Part shown: positions 1 through 12,332 of the stretch, piece by piece
Numbering within the stretch: the stretch's first letter is position 1
How the letters are laid out: every line of letters starts with the position of its first letter
DNA from: Tubiluchus corallicola
Taxonomy: Eukaryota; Priapulida; Priapulimorpha; Priapulimorphida; Tubiluchidae
Length of the DNA: 64,000 bases
Direction: 5' to 3'
Assembly (NCBI GenBank): GCA_030141605.1
Contig: JAQGDQ010000558.1
Location: 62,001-126,000 of the forward strand
Notes under the pieces: generated by a model
Seen by the model: the letters and a program-made list of their open reading frames with translations, nothing else
Database searches by the model: none
What the model was told of the DNA's origin: nothing
Position numbers and translations under genes: made by a program

Positions 1-529
1 ACACAGTTCAGATATTGTCATATAACAACAAAAACATTCTAAATTACATATATAAAAATTATTGTTGCTATTATTGTTTTATTGTTTTCTGCAATTTAAA
101 GAAATATTATTGTTCTGTGTGATAATAAATTGTGATAAGGAGGTTAATCACCAGGCGATGAATTATTAGCAAATTTATCCTTTGGTGATCAATATTGATC
201 AGAATTATCATCCATGCAGTTGCAATAGCATGGAATGGATCAGTGGCACTGTGGAGTTGGCACTTTCTTCTATCAAACCCCTTAGTTTATTAGTAGATAA
301 AATGTTCTTATATGCAGAAATGCCAAACAGTCAATCCCTTTCTGCAACGATACTTTTTTAGTTCTGCCACACCGATTGGATGAAACTTTCTGGAAATAAT
401 CTTTCTTACCACAGGTGATGGCTTTTAACTAGCGTATAGTGCACTTTCTGGAACGATTTTGGTTTGGAACTGCTTTCATGTTGTTTTGCAATATCTCACC
501 TTTTGCTTCAGGCACTATCCTTTTTGCTT
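1..529. other. Gene-less AT-rich stretch
   Basis: No coding exon, RNA gene or terminal inverted repeat was recognised before the CT-rich tract. Confidence 0.5.
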
Positions 530-611
530 CATCTCATCTCTCTCTCTCTCACTCTTTCTCCCCCCTCTCTCTCTCTCTTGCTCTCTTTCTCTCTCTCACT
601 CTTTCTCCCTC

Positions 612-653
<42 letters not shown>

Positions 654-662
654 TTCTCTCCC

Positions 663-694
<32 letters not shown>
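530..694. repeat. (CT)n/(TTTCTC)n microsatellite
   Basis: Pure pyrimidine tract of CT and TTTCTC units. It opens several overlapping reading frames of Leu/Ser or Arg/Glu that are low-complexity artefacts. It directly abuts the 5' limit of the LINE fragment that follows. Confidence 0.95.
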
Positions 695-695
<1 letters not shown>

Positions 696-1830
696 GCTTT
701 TGATAGAGTAAATTACTATAAACTGTTTTTAAATCTAACAAATACTGATTTTCCAAATATTGTTATTCGTTTACTGACGTTTTACAAAATACCCCTTGTT
801 AGTAAGATGGGGTAATTTTAATTCTGTAACGTTTAGGGTCGGAAATGGGGTTCGTCAAGGCGCTAAAATGTCGCCTATTTTGTTTAATCAATACTTTCGG
901 GACTTAAGCATTGGTCCTACATCAAGCAATCTTGGCTGCCCAATTGGAAATACGTACGTCAATCACTTGATGTTTGCAGACGATGGATGTTTGTTAGCTT
1001 CAACTACATCAGCTTTACAAACTCTAGCGAATACGTAAGTCCCGCTACACTGACAAACATGACATGGTAAATGTTGAAAAAACGAAAGTTCTAAGCATTA
1101 CAACCCCCCCCCCCGCAGTATGGGCCAGTTCATTTTTGGATCTATTACTGTAGCTGGTAGCGTAATTCATCCGTGCGAAACGGAGAAGTATCTTGGCCAC
1201 ATAATTTCTAAAGATAATAGAGATGACATTGACATTATTAGGCACAGAAATATTTACTATGTTAGAGCAAACAGTATCTTGAGAAAATTTTATCATTGTA
1301 CAAATAGCATTAGAACTCGCTTGTTCAATTCGTATTGTAATTCATTCTATGGTATGGCAATGTGGCGGCATTTTTGTAACTACAATTTAACTAAACTTAA
1401 AGTAGCTCATAACATCTCTAACGGAAACTTTTCACTTATTCATACGATGAGAGTGCTAGAATAATTCCAGTAAATCATAATGTTACATACTTTGACGTTA
1501 TACACAGGAAAATGGCTTACAGTTTGTACATGAGAGTATTGTGTAGTACAAATTCATTAATTAAAGCTTTAACTGAAAGTGAAGTGGCTTACACTTCTGA
1601 GATTACAAGACAGTGGAGGATCTTGTTATATTGTAATTATAGTTAGGCACTTTTTGGTGCTAAGCATCACTGGATAATTCATCTTTATCTTTTGTGTATG
1701 CTGTATGTAATGTTGTAGATATCGTGTAATTGGGGTGCATGTATTTTTCATGTTTGTTTTTTATTTTGTGCGTGTAAATATGAATTTTGATTTGAAATAA
1801 GGCATTAAATCAAATCAAATCTCTCTATCT
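695..1830 (+). pseudogene. LINE reverse transcriptase fragment (copy 1), decayed
   Basis: Remnant of a non-LTR retrotransposon ORF2. The first visible block reads AFDRVNYYKLF, an RT-like helix. After a frame break comes GNGVRQGAKMSPILFN and then the catalytic box MFADDG (970-987). A second break follows, then a thumb-like segment with YLGHII and MWRHFCNYNLTKLKVA. At least three frame disruptions and a stop at 1464 make it non-functional. The 3' end carries short direct repeats of a TAAATC/CAAAT type near 1800-1820, a common LINE tail. A second copy of the C-terminal part lies at 46551-47205. Clade (CR1/L2/RTE) is not resolved. Confidence 0.85.
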
Positions 1831-2444
1831 TTTCTCTCCTACTCCCTCTCTCTTGCATCCAGAAATATAATTAACAATTATGAATCTATGCTTAATTTGG
1901 ACTACTTGATTTATGAATCTCCAGCACAGTCGTACAACAATACAAAAGTCTATTTAGAACAATTGATATAAAAGTACTTATTAACTGCACTCTCTCCTTT
2001 CTTACTAAGTAAGTGATTATGTCTAGAAGAAAATTGCCACAAAATACGACAAATTATTCTTACTTATTAAGATAAAGCTTTAAAAATTATGTTATTAATT
2101 GCCATTTGAATTTTGGCATTCTCAGACATGAAACGTTTGTTTTCAACATTGAAATTATTTTTTTAAACGTACCTTGAGACTGCGTGCCTGAATTGTATTA
2201 GAATTTTGACTTTTTTTCTGAGCCTTAGTTGACTTGGTACTTCCAATCCATGTGAGTGTAAGGAATTCTTCGTATATGTATACTACAACATTTCCGTGTA
2301 CAGGCGAAGCCACGAAGAAGCACTGAAGCATTTTCTTTAATTGTTATGCTCACTCCTGCTTTAATGAGTAGCTGCATTTTGTTTCTGTTATAGGGGTACA
2401 TTGAAAAGTAAAGAATGTAAAGTGGGTACTATTACGCTAAGTGT
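1831..2444. other. Gene-less stretch
   Basis: AT-rich sequence with no supported exon or repeat boundary seen. Confidence 0.4.
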
Positions 2445-2950
2445 TTATTTTTTTATTTATTATTATCACATTCAGTACAATATAATGACATTAAGCACAC
2501 AGTTACATCAAAATTATTACATCATACTGTATTAAATTCTTATATTTCATACACTATCGTTATCATAAAAGAATAATTGTACTGCAGTGGGCTAGAGAAG
2601 CAAAGGCTTGTATAAGCCCACTGTCATGTGAACCCGATAAAAAAAGAATGGATGAGTGAACAAAAAAAAGAACTGGGGGAAAGGTTAGATCACACAGGAA
2701 GGGTAGAAGGATGTGTTAGTGGAAATGGTAGGAAGAAAGATAATAGATTGTGCTATGTTGACATCAGCTCTAAAGATTTATCAATGATGTCTTGTTTTGC
2801 ATCAGTACCAGGATTGTGGTATGACTGCTGCAGTAGGTGTGGGAAATTAGGAAGTATTGTACTTGTTGAGGATCATTGCTCTGTATTTCTTTTTAAATTT
2901 TTGAATTGGCTGAACAGTTTTTAATTCATCATTTATGTCATTCCAAAGCC
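2445..2950 (-). repeat. Interspersed retroposon 3' end (family D), antisense copy
   Basis: This segment is the reverse complement of 29165-29510. Shared landmarks are CAGTGGGCTAGAGAAGC, TTGTATAAGCCCACTG and TCATGTGAACCCGATAAA, with the AT-rich tail at the left end. The rightward open frame at 2628-2924 lies inside it and reads the repeat backwards, so it is not a gene. Probably a LINE 3' region, but no RT is seen next to it. Confidence 0.75.
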
Positions 2951-3424
2951 TTGATAGTGTGCCATCTTACCAGGTAATAATGATCATCTTGTGATGTGCT
3001 GGTATTATCTGCACTTTTAATGAATGTGGTCATACGATTTGCATGTAAACGGATAGGCACAGTCATTGTTTCTCATACAACTTCATGTTGAGCATTTCAT
3101 TGCAAGCAAGAGGAGGAAAATCATTTCCGTTCATCTCAGTACCTAGAATGGTTTTACCTGCAAGTCCATGAAAAGCAGGGCTTTCACCCAGGTAATCTGT
3201 TCAAGGACTTTCTTCGCAATGGCATAGCATACAGGAAGGAACGTATCGTGAAATGTCATCATGGTTACCTCAAGACATAGAATTTTGAAAATAAAGGAAA
3301 CAAAAACTTACATGCAAATTTCCAAAAATATTAAATTAGTAATAATATATTATTGTCTTCCTTTATCGCAGTGTCTCAGCGGGTAACTCTATAAGCAGTA
3401 TTTTCTTGCAAAATTAGATTTACC
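2951..3424. other. Gene-less stretch
   Basis: No exon or repeat boundary recognised. Confidence 0.35.
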
Positions 3425-3735
3425 TTACCTTAGACCTTAGTCCTTCCTGCGCATTGATGCACATTGGGCAGACAGCATTTTCCACTGAGTTCTATCGGCG
3501 GCTTCGTTCTCTACGTTTTCCCAACGTATGTTGACAGCTCGAAGGTCTTCTTTGAAGGATCTGCGCCACGTTGTTTTTGGCCGACCTCTTTTTCGTTTCC
3601 CACCAGGTGGTTCCCACTGTACTGCTGTTTTGGCGTAACGACTTTCTGATAGACGGAGAATATGTCCAGCCAGTTTCATTCTTCTCTCTGTAACTATATC
3701 TTGTAACCGCAATGACTGCGCTCGTTGAAGAAATT
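3425..3735 (-). pseudogene. LINE ORF2 C-terminal end (family B)
   Basis: Leftward open stretch with the very common LINE C-terminus: RRMKLAGHILRLSESR, then WEPPGGKRKRGRPKTTWRR, then an alternating Trp/Asp-rich end closing at 3437. The 3' end has TAAGG-type short repeats (3421-3440). Only the last ~90 codons survive, and RT and endonuclease are missing, as expected of a 5'-truncated copy. A related end on the other strand is at 30130-30482. Confidence 0.85.
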
Positions 3736-4398
3736 AGATTTAAGATTAGATTTAATAGATTTATTTCGCAATAAACATATACATATACATTACATGTGCA
3801 TCGATAATCAGTTTTTGTTAATACAAAAATATGATACAATTCATGAATTCTGCGCTAGAGACCTAAGAAGCTAGCTTATGGTAGGCCACTAGAATTAGTT
3901 ATGAAAAAAATTGCAATATATACAGATATATATATATAGGTGGGAAGTAATAAAAATATTATTATACTGGAGGGGAAATTTTTGAAAATGAAAAACAACA
4001 AATCATGATGGAGTGATCAGTTATATGTTTCAAGTAAGTTAAATTTATAATTTTTTTATGTCAGGCATTTTGTCTTTTGTTATGGAAAAAACACAAACAA
4101 TGTTTAAATGTTTACGTACCACACTGTATAGCCAAGTGGTTCGTCAGTGTAGATGCACGGAAGAAAGCGAGTTAAGTTAGTCTGTGTAACATTTATACAT
4201 TAGAGAGTTGACTATGGTGGAAGTGTTGAGATGGCATTAAAGGACAAGAAAAGGGGTACCTGAAGTAGGTTTCAGAAAAATCGCCTTAAAAAATTATATT
4301 ACTTTATAGCATTTTTATGCACATATCTTACTCGCATTGGAAGGAATTGTTGTTTGTTTTCATTTTAAACTTCCTGCAGCATTGTTCCAAAGTTGCCA
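3736..4398. other. Gene-less stretch
   Basis: AT-rich. The part near 3730-3790 (repeated AGATTTA words) may be another retroposon tail. Nothing else supported. Confidence 0.35.
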
Positions 4399-4885
4399 TT
4401 GTATGACGTCACTTATGCAAACGTAATGGGGGGGGGGAGAAAAGGCAATGTTAAACTATGTTCCAAAAAACTTTCTATCCAAAGCTATTTTACTTATCAT
4501 TTCCCTTACTTACTTGAAAAACTTGTGTAACTACAAAAGAAAATTATTAATTATTTAAATTGCTTTCACCAATTGATAACATGTCACTGACCTCAAGGGT
4601 GCACCACTTACTAACCAAAAATGTATTTTTAATCTTATTGACAAGTTACAGTAATTTTTTAAATTTTACTTAGTTATTGATGTGTGCACCACAAATGCTC
4701 TGATTATTTTTCAAACTTTACAAAATGTTATCTAAACTTGTTTCAAATGACCTGTCAACAAAATGGCTGCGTCCAACGGTTATTGCCGGAGTTTAAATTT
4801 ACATGTTTTATACAGCGTGCTTACCGATTGAAGTCCTGTATGTCAAAAGGCAGTAAGCAAGTGATGTAAAATTTCAAGCCGAATT
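4399..4885. repeat. Unclassified interspersed repeat R1, copy 1
   Basis: About 490 bp alignable by eye to 10063-10520 in the same orientation. Both copies start near a TGACGTCA palindrome and share CAATTG(A/G)TAA, ACTAACCAAAAA, GTATTTTTAATCTT, AATGCTCTGATTATTTTT and CAAAATGGCT. No reading frame is conserved, and no terminal inverted repeat or target duplication was found. Confidence 0.7.
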
Positions 4886-6525
4886 TTTTAAGCTTTATGT
4901 TTATGAAGAGTTTTCTTGTGCTTTAAGCAGAGTGTAGCAACATAATTAATGTATTTTATATTATACTAACAGTTCAGCCAGGAACAGTGATTATTGTGCA
5001 AAACATCCACTTTCAGTAGCCAATTTATAACCAGAGTTCCTAGCCTTTGTCCAGGAAATTCATGTTCACAAACAGGCACACTCCTATCTGAATATATGTA
5101 GTATGCCTAACCAACTCTGAACTACGACAGTAAACTCAGAAAAATTACAGGTGACAAACAAACTGTAAGGCACTACGCTTACGACAGTTGTCTTCGATGC
5201 GCAAACTAGACAACGATATTTTGTAACAGGTTTCTATTATCTGATAGAATAGGCTTTTCTAGTGCTTTGATAAAAGTGCCATCCTCTGAAAAGTGTCATC
5301 CTTGTTGCCCAAGTTTATACTACTCACTATACCTACTGTTGCTCGTGTTGTTTTGAGCAGCCATAAGTTCACTCACTTCATTGATGTTCCCTAGATGGGA
5401 TGTGTATCTTACAGAAGTAGCCAAGAATAACTTGAAAAAAGTGGGATTCCTGTTTCTTACTCAGAAACATTAAATTTTACCTAACTCCAAATTCCTCTAC
5501 TTTAGATTCATTGATCAAATATCTGTCCTTGCAAAGGCTAAATGTACTGGAAATCTGGCATTGGCGCACTTTGCAGCATCCACTTGTTGTTGGCTTTGGC
5601 CACCTTGTGGTGATTTTTTGGCCTGGACAAGTGATCAGTTTGATCGGTGTCAGAGGCGTGTGAAGTGAGGACGTGTCATGGTGGGTTGATTAAATGTTGT
5701 CCTTATCTGTTGCAATTGCTTATGATTTGGGGCTAAAAAACGTATGTATATACTCAAATTACTTTATAAAATTTAAATTTACTATAAGATAACAGCTATT
5801 TATTGATTAATGCGACGGTGCAGTATGAAACTCTGAATTATGTAAAATTGACTTTTGGCTAGTGTTATTTATTTTTTGTCATTTGTTTATGGTTTTGTTT
5901 AGATGGAATGATATGTTTTGGTAAATAAAGAGGGAAGAAGAGCAAAATGTAATCTAGCTTCAAATTTGGTTTTGAAAGCCCAAACACTAAACAAAGCCAC
6001 ATCTAGACTCGTTCTCCAGTCTGTTACCTCAACCTAATAAGTTAAAAAATTGTATTATTCATGTCACATTGGCAGACAATTCTTGCTCATTGAAGGTCTC
6101 TTTTTATAAACAAGTTTTTCAGGATCTCTTCTTTAATCTCTGAATGCTGGCAGTTTGTTTAGAGTTCCTTTTAGTTTTCATTTTGGTACTCAAAAGTTTC
6201 ATAGATGCTAGCTGCTTATAATTCCAGCTGTTTTTCCTTTGTTGTCCTTTCTGTGGAACTTTGCCTGAAATTTGTTTTCCGTGGTAGCTAAAAATACTTG
6301 CTTCAAGAAGAATATCAGTCAACTGATACCACTTATCAAATTACTTTCAAGAGCTCTATCTTGCCATACATGTAACATGATATTAATATTTTCATTTTCT
6401 GACTATATCACCTACTACAAGTACACATGACCTTGTTTGCGACAATTTATATAAGAAAGTACAATTTAGCAATGTGAATTTGGTGTCTTTTCTAACATTA
6501 CATTGTTAAGAATTGTGTGAAATAA
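4886..6525. other. Gene-less stretch upstream of YIPF5
   Basis: Probable promoter and 5'-intron region of YIPF5. No first exon could be placed. A short leftward lysine-rich open frame (6119-6322) was judged unsupported. Confidence 0.4.
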
Positions 6526-6544
6526 CTGTTTTTTTATTGTTTAG
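6526..6544 (+). other. 3' splice acceptor before YIPF5 ATG
   Basis: A T-rich tract (CTGTTTTTTTATTG) ends in TTTAG, followed 12 nt later by the YIPF5 start codon. It implies that the mature 5' end is added by splicing, either from an upstream non-coding exon or from a spliced leader. Confidence 0.65.
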
Positions 6545-6556
6545 GATAATTACAAA

Positions 6557-7348
6557 ATGTCGGGTGGATATTCTCATCAACAAGGGGAATTTTATGATCC
6601 TAACTATGCAGATTGGCAACATAGCCAAGCACAATACAACATGGGTGGGAATGAGGCTTTTCCTGTAGGTCAAGTAGGTGCAGAGTTTGGCACTTTCAAT
6701 TATGAGGAAGGTTACGATCAAAGCTATGACCAAGGTTTCACTTCACCAGGAACGACTGATTCAGGAAGTTACACTGGGCGTATCATGACTCCTGCACCAC
6801 CCACTTCCTTTGATCAGGCTCTGAATAATTTCGAAGACGAGCCGCCTCTTTTGGAAGAATTGGGAATAAATTTTGAACACATTTATCAGAAAACGCTTGC
6901 AGTGCTGAACCCGGTAAAGCAAACTGAAGCTGGTATAATTAATGACACAGATTTGGCTGGACCACTGGTGTTTTGTCTTGCATTTGGTGCAAGTTTGTTA
7001 TTCCATGGTAAAGTACAATTTGGCTATATATACGGCATTGGAGGCCTCGGTTGTGTTTCGATGTACACTCTGTTAAACTTGATGTCACTGACTAGCGTGT
7101 CTATCTACTGTATAATGAGCGTTCTTGGTTACTGTCTTCTGCCGATGACAATACTGTCATTTAGTTCTCTTGTGATTTCCCTGCAAGGTTTGCTTGGAGT
7201 GTTTATGACAGGCATTGTGGTGTTTTGGTGCAGCATAGCAGCAGCAAAGCTATTTGTTTCCGCATTGTCTATGGATCATCAGTTACTCCTGGTGGCTTAC
7301 CCATGTGCATTGTTGTATGGAGTCTTTGCATTGCTAACAATTTTTTAA
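6557..7348 (+). CDS. YIPF5: YIPF5, Yip1-domain family membrane protein
   Basis: Uninterrupted 263-codon reading frame. Yip1/YIPF5 proteins are five-pass membrane proteins of the ER exit sites and early Golgi that act in ER-Golgi vesicle traffic with YIF1 and Ypt/Rab GTPases. The N-terminal ~100 residues are hydrophilic and rich in Gly, Tyr and Gln. The family signature [13 protein letters not shown] is at about residues 93-105, then [13 protein letters not shown] opens the first membrane segment, [11 protein letters not shown] the next loop, and three further hydrophobic segments reach the C-terminus. Human YIPF5 is about 257 residues, so it is full length. The start is chosen because it is the first ATG after the acceptor. 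AATAAA at 7583 is a candidate poly(A) signal. The coding region has no intron, so a retrocopy is possible, but there is no poly(A) tract or damage. Confidence 0.95.
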   Translation: MSGGYSHQQGEFYDPNYADWQHSQAQYNMGGNEAFPVGQVGAEFGTFNYEEGYDQSYDQGFTSPGTTDSGSYTGRIMTPAPPTSFDQALNNFEDEPPLLEELGINFEHIYQKTLAVLNPVKQTEAGIINDTDLAGPLVFCLAFGASLLFHGKVQFGYIYGIGGLGCVSMYTLLNLMSLTSVSIYCIMSVLGYCLLPMTILSFSSLVISLQGLLGVFMTGIVVFWCSIAAAKLFVSALSMDHQLLLVAYPCALLYGVFALLTIF

Positions 7349-7599
7349 TATTTTGTAATATAAGTTTATGTGACCCGGTTTTTCATATTAATGACCAAAC
7401 TAATTATTTTTCTTGGAGAGTGTTTAAGATCAAGTATATGCAGTTTATCACTGCAAAGCTTCTGTTATAGCAAATTACACTTTTCTGGTTTCTTTAGAAA
7501 GAAATGAATAGCTTTGGAGCAGCTAGGATCTGGGAGGTGATGTAAATTCATGGTTAACGAGCAAGTACACATGTAGTTGGTTAATAAAAACTGTTAGGA

Positions 7600-9017
7600 C
7601 AAATATTTATTGCTATCTAATAAAATTAGTATTAATTATTATAATGCTTTCTTGTTTAGCAGACTAACTGTTGGAATGGAAATATAATAATCGATCAACC
7701 AGATACTATCTCACTGTGTTCTTATCATACACACTCCCTCTCCCTCGTTTCTGTGCGTTTTCTCTTTCTCTATTGCTTACTCTACATCAGCAATAATTGC
7801 AGGAATGGCTCAGCAAATTTATTAATTATTGCTGTTTTTAGTGTCATAGTGCATTTAATTTGTTATATAATTTTGTCACTTGAAGGACAGAATGATGATA
7901 AAAAGTTTGGGAATGCGCATTCCTATTTGGTGCATAGAACATAGACAATGTGAGAATTCAAATGTGAGGTGCACGAAAATACTAAACAACAATTAGAAGA
8001 AGTACCATATTGCCGGACCAACTTTCCAGGTCACGATGATGAGGTGTCATGTGCAGTAATTTCATTAAACGTCTTTTAAATTTTCGCATTCAATCTTTTT
8101 TGCAAATTTCGATAAGTTGAAAACTACAGGTAATTAAATGATAAGTTGTCACAGTTTCAGGTATTTTAACAAAATATGAATATATGTAATTCAGAAAGTA
8201 TGGCCGGGAGGTTTTGGGCACCTTTAATACGGCTTTATTTTTTCAATGTGAAAAATGGTAATAATGCTCTTACGTTTTTTACAAGTGGTAGTTAAAACAC
8301 GATAGTTTGGATTGAATTGAAATTGAATTGACGTTATCGAGTTTGGAACAAACAGTATACCCGGCCAATGATTTTTAAAACTTTAATCACAATAATAGAC
8401 TGGCGAGACACCCTTTCTCAGTCAGTCCATTTTATACCTTTATCTTCGGGCTCTTCTTAAGGTGTAAACCTTATGTTGCCTATATATAAAACACTTGTAG
8501 ATAAAACATTTTCTCATATACAGATATTTAGTGGCTTTTCACTGGTGTTACATGTATGTGCATCTGAGCAGGTACAGTTATTTGTCAATGTTCTGTTTAC
8601 TGTCTCGGCTTCGATGGCTTCCTGTAGGAGCTTACTCCATTAATTGGTTTATCACTTTCCCGGAGAAGGAATTCGGGTTCAATCTATTTTTTTCTTGAAT
8701 GGCTTTTGTGTGTGCCCTTGGGGGCGTTCTCGTCTATTTAGCTTTTGTGGAAAAACTTTCAGCGGCAACGTTGATGTTGTTTATGATGTAGCACACTTTT
8801 GTCAGACTTCCTCTGATTCTAGTATAATGCAATCATGACCAGTCTAGAAACTTCAGTATTTCTGTGTAGGCTAGATCCTTTGTTTGTTTATTTTTATGTA
8901 ATTAGAAAATTACGCTCTGCAGTTTTGAATTGTTTTTATTCGATTTTTAATATTTGCTTTTTGAGTAGGCGTAGGTAGCAATGATGAGGGTTGATTTCTG
9001 AGTACACTTTAAGCACA
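7600..9017. other. Gene-less stretch
   Basis: Between the YIPF5 3' end and a pogo-like element. No exon or repeat boundary recognised. Confidence 0.4.
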
Positions 9018-9850
9018 TACAGTCTAGCCTCGTTATCTCGCCACTGTCCGTCTAGGGCAAATTTTTGGCGAGAGGCGAGTATGGCGAGATAACGGGAATA
9101 TAACGAAATTAGTCTATGTGTCTATACTTAATAGTTGATTAACATAGTGTTCCTCTATGTACATATAAAATATATTTTGCATTATGATACCAATCAGCAT
9201 TAAATCAGAAATGAAAAAATGTCATAAAAATAATCTTAGAATGTTACTTTTTTATTTAAAAAACCTTTTTCGAGTATACACTTAAATGCAATAAACTTAG
9301 CAAAAGATTTAGAAATGTTCACAAATGAGTTACTGACGACTGAAATAATTCAGAAGAGACGACTGTTTCATTGATGATACACGCAAGCAGTCAACGAAAC
9401 AGTTTTCGCTTCAGAGGCATCATGTAAAGTTGCTCACACTTTGTGGAAACTCAAACTTAAACGCAGCTTTGGTGTTATAGAGTAAGGATATCGGTGACGC
9501 TTTAGTTTCTCTGCGCATTAACCAACCACAGCACTCCTAATCTAATCCTGGTGAGACACACACTAGATTAATTATGTCTGTCTATCGAGTACAGCAGCAT
9601 TGTCTACATACCGCGGTTATATTGATCGACACGCGGTATATGTATTGATCGATTCACCTCTGAGTTTGTCTGTTTGGCGACATAACGAATATAGTTTACA
9701 TAAGCACTCATCCTAGCATGACGTGGCGAGAAGCGAGGGCGGCGACTTAACGAGGTAAATATCAAAGCAGGAAATCTGTCCTGGTACTTTCTATGGCGAG
9801 AGACGAGTTTGGCGGCATAACGAGGGGCGAGATAACGAGGCTAGACTGTA
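9018..9850. mobile_element. Non-autonomous pogo/Tc1-like DNA transposon
   Basis: Terminal inverted repeats CAGTCTAGCCTCGTTATC and its reverse complement at the right end (9825-9848), flanked on both sides by TA, the target duplication of Tc1/mariner/pogo elements. Sub-terminal copies of GGCGAGA(T/G)..CGAG words recur inside both ends. The 829-bp interior has no transposase frame, so it is a MITE-like derivative. Confidence 0.88.
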
Positions 9851-10062
9851 CTTTACATACATCGAAACCTTAACCTAAAAATAATGGAATAGTAAGCTCA
9901 AAATTGTGAAGAATTGTGCCAAAGTCGGCATAAAAGTTGTATTATCGTACATTAATGCAGTTTTCTAATGCACTTGCTACACAGAACTCTGTTTGAATAT
10001 ATTCTGTTCAGCAGTTATAAAACAGTTAACTGAGTTATGATTGTCAGCTTCATTCATAAACT

Positions 10063-10520
10063 TTACATGACGTCACCGACGCATACGTAAATCGTGGGAA
10101 GAAAGGACAATGTTAAGTGATGTCCCATAAAACTTTTCATGCAAATCCATATTACTTTGCATTTCGCTTACCTGCTAGAAAGACTTATATAACGAAAAAG
10201 AAAATTATTTCCACCAATTGGTAAAATGTCGCTGACTCACCCTCCACTCACTAACCAAAAACGTATTTTTAATCTTGTTGGCAAGATGCAGTAATTTTGA
10301 ATTTTACTCACTTAGTGACGTGTGCACTACGAATGCTCTGATTATTTTTTCAAACTTTGCACAATGTCATCTAAACATTCAAATAACCTGTCGTCAAAAT
10401 GGCTACATCTAACAGTCATCGTAGGTGTTAGAAAATACATGTTTTGTACAGCGTTACTGCCGACTAAAGTCCAGTATGTAAAAACATAATATGGAAGTGA
10501 TATAAAATTTCGAAATGTAT
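10063..10520. repeat. Unclassified interspersed repeat R1, copy 2
   Basis: Same-orientation copy of 4399-4885, including the TGACGTCA near the start. Divergence and small indels are spread along the whole length, which points to an old pair. Confidence 0.7.
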
Positions 10521-10645
10521 TCTTTCAGCTATTATGTATAATCTATTTATCCTGTATGTTTAATATTATTGTGTAAAATCGACTCAGATATTATCAAGCA
10601 ACTGATTTGTGATGTGACGCTAATGATAAAAGAACTGACATAAAA

Positions 10646-10715
10646 CCTCTTCATCATCATCATCATACGCCCGTCACATCTATTGTAGACATTGGGCGGA
10701 CAGAATTCTAAAATA
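10646..10715 (-). repeat. LINE 3'-end fragment with (ATG)n tail
   Basis: A (CAT)n run is followed by a short stretch containing GTAGACATTGGGCGGACAG, which resembles the LINE family B end near 3460-3480 (CACATTGGGCAGACAG). Read leftward this is a LINE terminus with a trinucleotide tail. Confidence 0.5.
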
Positions 10716-11330
10716 AAAGAAATTTGCCTTCAGACAGGTAAACGCAGCAGTAATCCAGCAAAAAAAAACAGACACTGCTACGCCAGTTGTTTGTCAGCAC
10801 CACTTCCGAAAACTAAAACCTCTGTTTAACAGTTAATTATTTACTAAAACAAGTTTATTTAGGTAATATGGACATTGTGCGCAATACGTCTGTAGTTCCT
10901 AGAATCACCATTTTTTAATAAATTTGAAAAGTAAATACAACGAAGAATAAAAAAAACGCAAGTTAGAATATATCTTGTCTGGTAAATAAATCAGTATGTG
11001 TACGTAGCTCATTGCTTTTTTATACTTCTGTCAGTAGATATTTTTGAGACACTGTAAGCAGTCTTAAAAATTCGCACTTTTGGAAGAACATATCTGTTAA
11101 AGCATAGCTTCTTTGGTTCTTTAAACTCTCGCATCACATAAGATATGGCAAATTATTGATATTCATCTTGAGATGGCCGAGATTTTATGTTGATTGAACT
11201 AAAGTATTCTTGAAGTAGTATAAATAATACAAAACACGTGCATGCATCTGGTACTGATAAGTAAAAAAATACTAAGTAAGTACATGGAAAATTTTCACAT
11301 TCCCCGAAATCTGCTTTATCATGTAATAAT

Positions 11331-11440
11331 AATAATATAATAATGATCTTCTTATTTATCTTGTAACACACGCACAGTTATAATACAATTAATTTGGAAA
11401 CAAAAATGTGAAGAAAGGGCAGCGAATGTATTATAGCAGC
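11331..11440 (-). repeat. LINE 3' tail with (AAT)n, truncated copy
   Basis: Nearly identical to 47520-47625: an AAT-type run, then TTATTTATCTTGTAACACAC and AATGTGAAGAAAGGGCAGCGAA. The copy stops inside the conserved hairpin seen whole at 47613-47651. Confidence 0.8.
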
Positions 11441-11623
11441 TTTGAAACAAAACAGGATTTTCCAAATTTAGTTAGTAGCAAGTTTTAAATGTAAACATTG
11501 AGGGACTTAATTTGTTCACCTTAAATGGAAAATTATTTTTTTATAAATAACACTTATGAACTGTGAAACTGATTAGATGAGCGTGCTTGGTGAACTAGTC
11601 TGGTGATAATGTCCAATCTTCTG

Positions 11624-12144
11624 CAGGGATGAGAATGACAAATTGCAAAAAACTCTGAAACAGGTTAGGGGTTTTGGGGCTGCCTAGGCCCCCAATGGGG
11701 TTGAGGGGCTCACCCCCTTGCAGCCAGCAACAAATTGCAATTTTGTGACTATAGAGAGCCTCTAAGTGGACTTGAAATATCAATTACCTTGTTTCATGCA
11801 TAATTTAAAATACCCAACTATCAAGGATACATGATACCTAATTGTCTCAAAAATGCCTAAGTACTGGCGGCTCCTATGCAAAAGTATATAAAAACTGTCT
11901 GCATTTGACTCAAATAACTCCGCACAATTGATTCTATATTTTTATACATAGAGATATACACGTGGTTACACTGATGTACGTGACGTAAACAAAGTGACGG
12001 CCTGCCAACTAGCGGTCAGCTTGTGAAATAATGTACTGGGTCCGTAAAAATTTTCTCCACAAATTTACGCGATTTACAAAAATGGCACTACTGCTCTTCC
12101 AAAAACTCGGAATTTCGCGTATCCGCGGAAAATTCTCATCCCTG
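11624..12144. mobile_element. hAT-like MITE (CAGGGATGAGAAT ends)
   Basis: Inverted termini CAGGGATGAGAAT and ATTCTCATCCCTG bound 521 bp with no transposase. CAGGG..CCCTG ends suggest hAT. The flanks do not show a clean 8-bp duplication, so the copy is probably old. Confidence 0.75.
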
Positions 12145-12277
12145 CTCTGTTTCTATGCCATGCTAATTTGTTACATATCATGACACAAGACATTAGTAGT
12201 GTTATGCAACTAACCAACTGTATAGAAATAGGCTATATTTAATGGTACATTTGAACATACGCCTTTTTAACGTGTAA

Positions 12278-12294
12278 TAATTTATGTTACCCAG
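12278..12294 (+). other. 3' splice acceptor before MRPS6 ATG
   Basis: TAATTTATGTTACCCAG lies 38 nt upstream of the start codon with no upstream coding exon, as for YIPF5 and NAGK. Confidence 0.6.
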
Positions 12295-12332
12295 GAGTGT
12301 TTAGCTGGATAGTTTAAATTGAAGGCATCCAG

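Noticed and set aside
2628-2924. Rightward 98-codon frame
   Set aside because: It reads the antisense strand of interspersed repeat family D, which has another copy at 29165-29510.
6119-6322. Leftward lysine-rich frame upstream of YIPF5
   Set aside because: A last exon of a divergent gene is possible, since there is an acceptor-like GTATTTTTAG at its start, but no upstream exon or recognisable domain was found.
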